Origin: Eonycteris spelaea
Taxonomy: Eukaryota; Chordata; Mammalia; Chiroptera; Pteropodidae
Assembly (NCBI GenBank): GCA_003508835.1
Contig: PUFA01000006.1
Coordinates: 2,356,001-2,420,000 of the forward strand
Reading direction: 5' to 3'
DNA length: 64,000 nt
The notes under the pieces were generated by a model. That model did no database searches and was not told the DNA's origin. It saw only the letters and a list, made by a program, of their open reading frames with translations. The position numbers and the translations under genes were made by a program. Below are positions 59,946 through 64,000 of the stretch, one piece after another (position 1 is the stretch's first letter; each line of letters opens with the position of its first letter).

Positions 59946-62459
59946 AGTTTAGTAAAAACAAAGGTTTGGAATTTGGAATGTTGGTGAAAGAGTGATTCTG
60001 TCACAGCCCTGGCAGAGGAAGAACTTTCAATCTACTTTCATAACTTCGCACATTTAGAACAGGGGCAGAAAAGTGGGTGGGGATAGGTGTGAAATTTCAC
60101 TTTAAAAAACAAGACAAGATTTGACATAAACATGTTTTAGCTTTTTCTAACTTTTGCACAGGGAGTGGTAGGATAAACTGAGGCCTAATGGAGGCCACTC
60201 AAAAGACAATATTTGGTTTGTTTAGCTGTTTAGCTAATGACTGGGCTTTTGTTTTACAAAGCACCCTTTGGCTGGCCTCTCTTCTGCTGATTTGTATACT
60301 CAGGCTGGCAGGATTTTGATATATAAAACAGGAAATGGCCAGAGCCAGCCTGGCAGAGAGAGGCTGAGCGCAGTGGATAGGGAGAGAAAGGGGGAGCATG
60401 TGGGTTCTGTCTCAGGGAGAGGTGCTGAAGGAGCATAGATCTGAGGGGAATCTGCTGTGCAGAAGGTCATGCAAGCTCTCCAAGAAACTTCTGGTCACAT
60501 GGGAGTTGGCTTTATATTTGGGGGGATTTTGTGGTGTGTAGAGACTGATTTCAAACCCAACAGAGGGTGGCAGAAACAGTGGCTCAAGGAGATCCAGTCA
60601 TGTGGGATTAAAGGCTGGGTCTTCTGGAATGTTTCACCTAATGGGACACTTGGCTGCATCGTGGATGAAACCATTCATCTCAGACTCCAGAGTACAACCT
60701 CAGTGTGACTGCCAAGTGTGCAGATTTACAGATTTTCCCCACACCCACCCACACTGTATCACATGGTATGCCCAGGAGTCAAAGAAGTGAGGAGTGATCA
60801 GGCCTGAGCTGTGAGGAAATTTGGAGTCTCATCTCAAAGTAAGGGGAAAATTGTGGAAGCCACTCTGAGATAAAACTGACAACTGTAGTGGTACAAGTTC
60901 CCCTCTGAGTCCGTATCTGCCTTCCTGAAGCATATGAAGACCAGAGTGACGAAAGGGGCATTATGGCCATGTGACGCCTAACTGAGGAGACGACAGGTCT
61001 TTCTGCATAATAACACACAGGCCAGATGCCAAGAGGAGACTGAGATTGGTAGTGTGAAAACTGTCTTGTAGATATACTACCAACCAAGGACCCCATCCCT
61101 CATTCTTACTCCTTTCCGTCCAGGGTGAAAACACAGAACTGGACACCTGACAGCCGTCAGCCTTGTACCAGAGTCCAAGGAGGCAGGCTCCTCCTGAAGT
61201 GGGGACGGAAAGGGTTTTTAGGGTGCAAACTGGTGAAGCCAAAGAACAGAACAAGAGGATTCGAGAGGGGATTTTTGTCCCCCAATGTCAAGAGGGAGGT
61301 CGTTTGGGGTGCAGTGAGAGCCTGTATGAAAAGGCACTGTTAGGGTTCAGCCAATCCTGAAAATACTTCTTTGCATACTCTTCATACTGGTTAGAAGCAA
61401 AACTCAAGCCAGAAGTCAACATTGATTTTGTACATTTTTCTGTGCTCTAGGTGTGTGTTTTTCTGGCTAATAGTATAGTTGTTTATAGTAAACTGTGCTT
61501 CTCCCTCCCTTCCACGTTTAGAATGTAGTAGCGGAATGAAAACCACCCAGAAGTATTGGCCAAAGCTGGTGTAAGCAGTGACCAGACCCATAATCCTACC
61601 GAGCTAATGAACTGCATTGTGGCATCTGGGGAGCAGTAAAGAGTGTACTGAGGACCAAAGGGCGTCTGGTAGGAGAAGAATGAGAGAGACAAGGTGGAGG
61701 CCACAGTCACACCTAGCTCTGGATCTGCCAGAGGCTGTAATTGTTGAAAATGGACGGTTCAGTCAGACAGCCACAGAAACACTGAGGGGAGGCAGCTCAT
61801 GCAGGGAGCTGTGTGGACACATATGATCCGACCCAATCTGGGGCAAGAGCTACAAACAGTCATCACTAAAAAATATATCATACTCACTACCACTCTCCAA
61901 GCCTGTTCTTCTTTGGCTATGGCCAAAACAACTGGAGAAGTATTTGGCATGTGATGGGAATCACTAATTCTGTACATTTCAAGTTGTTTGTGGTTTTGCT
62001 AACATAATTATCCCAGGGGTAGTGTATACCTTTCATTATGCTTAGATGGAGAGGGAGAGTCCAGGAGCTCACACTAGATCCTTACTATGAAAAAAACTTA
62101 ATCCAGACAGGTCAGCGAAGTGGGTGGGGATCAGGAACTGCTGCTGCAGCTGTGGGTTCTAGCTACGCCTTCAGGAACTAGGAGAATGACCGTAGGATGG
62201 GGTTGGGACCTCCCTGGGCCTTCTGTGAGGTGGACTCCAACCCCGTACACTCTCACTCTAACTAGTGGACCCCAGGGGCGCCCTGGAACTCTAGGAATCA
62301 ATGTTAGGTCAGTGTCAGTGCTCAAGGACTTAATGTCTGTAGTAACCACAGGCCCTGCAAGAAGGTAGGGTATTCAGAACCCCAGGGATCAGCTAGTCTG
62401 TGCTCCTGTACCGATTCGGATGATCCACCTGGCCTTGGCCTCTCTCACCACTCTACCTT

Positions 62460-63700
62460 GGAAGGTGTATTGGTCAGGACTCCTTCCACTGCACATGGCA
62501 GAGAAAGGACAATGTAAAAGTCCAGGATTTAGAAGGAAGAGTTAAAATTCTCCATTGTGCTTTTAATGTTTTCTGCTATAATCAATATTTGTTTCTCTTG
62601 GATAACTTCTGTGAGGGAGAAAAAACTTACGAATACTTTTTCCAAATGCCAATAAACGCTAGCACTCTTATACTGCTGGTTGATTTAAATAAAACAAGAG
62701 CACTGATGTCATACTCATCAGGTTAAATATTACAAGGATGGAAAGTTCAATTTCCTATAACAAACTTACAATGAGTAAATACAATTTTCTACAATAAACA
62801 AGCATCATAGTCTCAAGGTTAAGGATTATAAAACAATAAACCATTATAGTTAGAGTAGAATATTATAGGAGAGTTTCTTGCATACAAACTACTCAATATC
62901 TTCATGACGAGATATGACAGAACAAGTCTGAAATAAGACCTTAACTCTATACGGTTAATATTCTCTCTCCTCCTCCCTTACTCTCTCTTTCTCTCTCTTG
63001 TACTTTTCAATTTACTCTTAATCTCTGCCACACAACAAATTATATCCAGCTCCAATGCTTTGCAGTCTCAAAAGCCTTTATGCCAATAATATCTCATTCT
63101 CTCCAGCTTTCTTATTTATTGTTACTGAAACCTCTGGTTTCAACTACAATTTTAAACACAGATGAAATAAGAGATTGGGGGCTTCTATTTTATCTTCTCA
63201 AAGGGTAGATACTCAGAAATGGTTGGGACCAGGGGCTCAAATGGTGATCAAAGTTATCTCTTTGTCTCTCTCTCCATCTCTCCTCTTTTCTTAAACTCTG
63301 CTTTAGCTGGCTTCAAGAGAAAGTTGGCCTCATTCTCTTCCATTATAGAATTTTTTTTTCCTCCACGGGGACGGTGGCATGGCCACAGGGAGCTCCTGCT
63401 TGTACTCCTAGAGAATGAGAGAGCATTCTCTTGGTAGGTCCGACAGAAAACTCCCAGGGAAGAGCCGGGTTGGCTCGGTTTGGTCATGTGCCCATCCCTG
63501 AACTAATCACTATGGCTAGAAAAATGGAATGAGCTGCAGGTTTGTGTCCCAAACCCACTGTTGGGCTCTGAGGGGTGGGAACAGAGTAGGAACCGGTGCC
63601 ACTTAAATCACATGGAATTAGGGAGGGTTATTTCCCCCAAAGACAAGGGTGCCAGGCAGACAAATGGCCTTGGCTTAGGCCAAAATAATAGAAAGTGGTG
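62460..63700 (+). repeat. Old interspersed repeat, apparently interrupted
   Basis: The left part (62465-62525, gtattggtcaggactccttc ... gtaaaagtccagg) and the right part (63225-63700, accaggggctcaaatggtga ... tgcccatccctgaactaatc) look like two ends of one familiar mammalian repeat. I do not name its family. The 700 bases between are AT-rich and unrelated, as if another element had inserted. Confidence 0.45.
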
Positions 63701-64000
63701 TAATATTAAGCCAATGGAGACAATAAAATTGTGACATTTGCTCATCAAGGCCCGATTGGCAGTGAGGCCCAATATCCCATCAACAGACTAGAGTTTTGAA
63801 TGCTGACATGGATTATCAAGAATACATTTAAAGAATATGAGTGCGGAGCACCCTTCCAGGTGTGGACTGCTACCCGCCTCACTTACCAGAGCTGAATTGG
63901 AAATTAGGAGGCATGCTGAATGGAAGCTCCAGTGGCTTGTAATTCCAGCATTGTTATCATCTACTCTGAAGGTGCAGCTGCTGTGTTACCAAGGTCAAGT

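Larger units (their letters stand above)
49301..64000. other. Upstream intergenic region, no gene supported
   Basis: Upstream of PTPRF I found no exon chain, RNA gene or CpG island. Open frames are at most about 130 codons and none resembles a known protein. The stretch holds the degenerate field at 49340-50300, several L2 and MIR copies, an L1 3' end, and old DNA-transposon pieces. The intervals 51860-54600, 57000-58130 and 59950-62450 show nothing I can name. Confidence 0.7.

Noticed and set aside
60457..60708. 83-codon open frame (MQKVMQALQETSG...)
   Set aside because: It resembles no protein I know and has no exon or promoter context. It is probably a chance frame in repeat-derived DNA.

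Overview
The window is nuclear DNA of a placental mammal. It has long introns with consensus GT-AG splice sites, a large CpG island, and many old mammalian repeats (MIR, L2, MER20, L1M-type L1). I see no primate Alu, rodent B1/B2, carnivore, ruminant, pig or horse SINE, so I do not name a species.

One gene can be supported. It is the 5' part of PTPRF (LAR, a receptor-type protein tyrosine phosphatase) on the minus strand. Transcription runs from the CpG island near 49.3 kb towards position 1. In transcript order the pieces are: non-coding exon 1 (about 49300-49023), non-coding exon 2 (42412-42326), exon 3 with the start codon and signal peptide (35739-35604), two exons for Ig domain 1 (27218-27073 and 26911-26770), and two exons for Ig domain 2 (14698-14510 and 6106-5996). 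All junction phases agree, and the exons give 226 residues in one frame. Ig3, the fibronectin repeats, the membrane segment and the phosphatase domains lie beyond the low-coordinate edge.

The most interesting item is an 18-nt candidate microexon at 8727-8710, inside the intron that splits Ig2. It has its own splice sites, keeps the frame and would insert GGSPIR. This is the position and near-sequence of the 'meA' mini-exon of the paralogues PTPRD and PTPRS, which tunes binding to synaptic partners. The 5' leader also shows possible translational control: a 26-codon upstream ORF spliced across exons 1 and 2, and a second in-frame start (Met11) in a stronger context than Met1.

Other non-coding structure includes two RFX X-box-like palindromes in introns, an AT-rich homeodomain-motif block that looks like a conserved enhancer (about 470-905), a G-quadruplex-prone tract at 30.4 kb, a roughly 30-bp diverged minisatellite at 37.6-38.2 kb, a roughly 45-bp minisatellite at 22.75-22.95 kb, and a peculiar degenerate repeat field at 49.34-50.3 kb just upstream of the promoter. 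From 50 to 64 kb I find only repeats (L2, MIR, L1, old DNA transposons) and no supportable gene.
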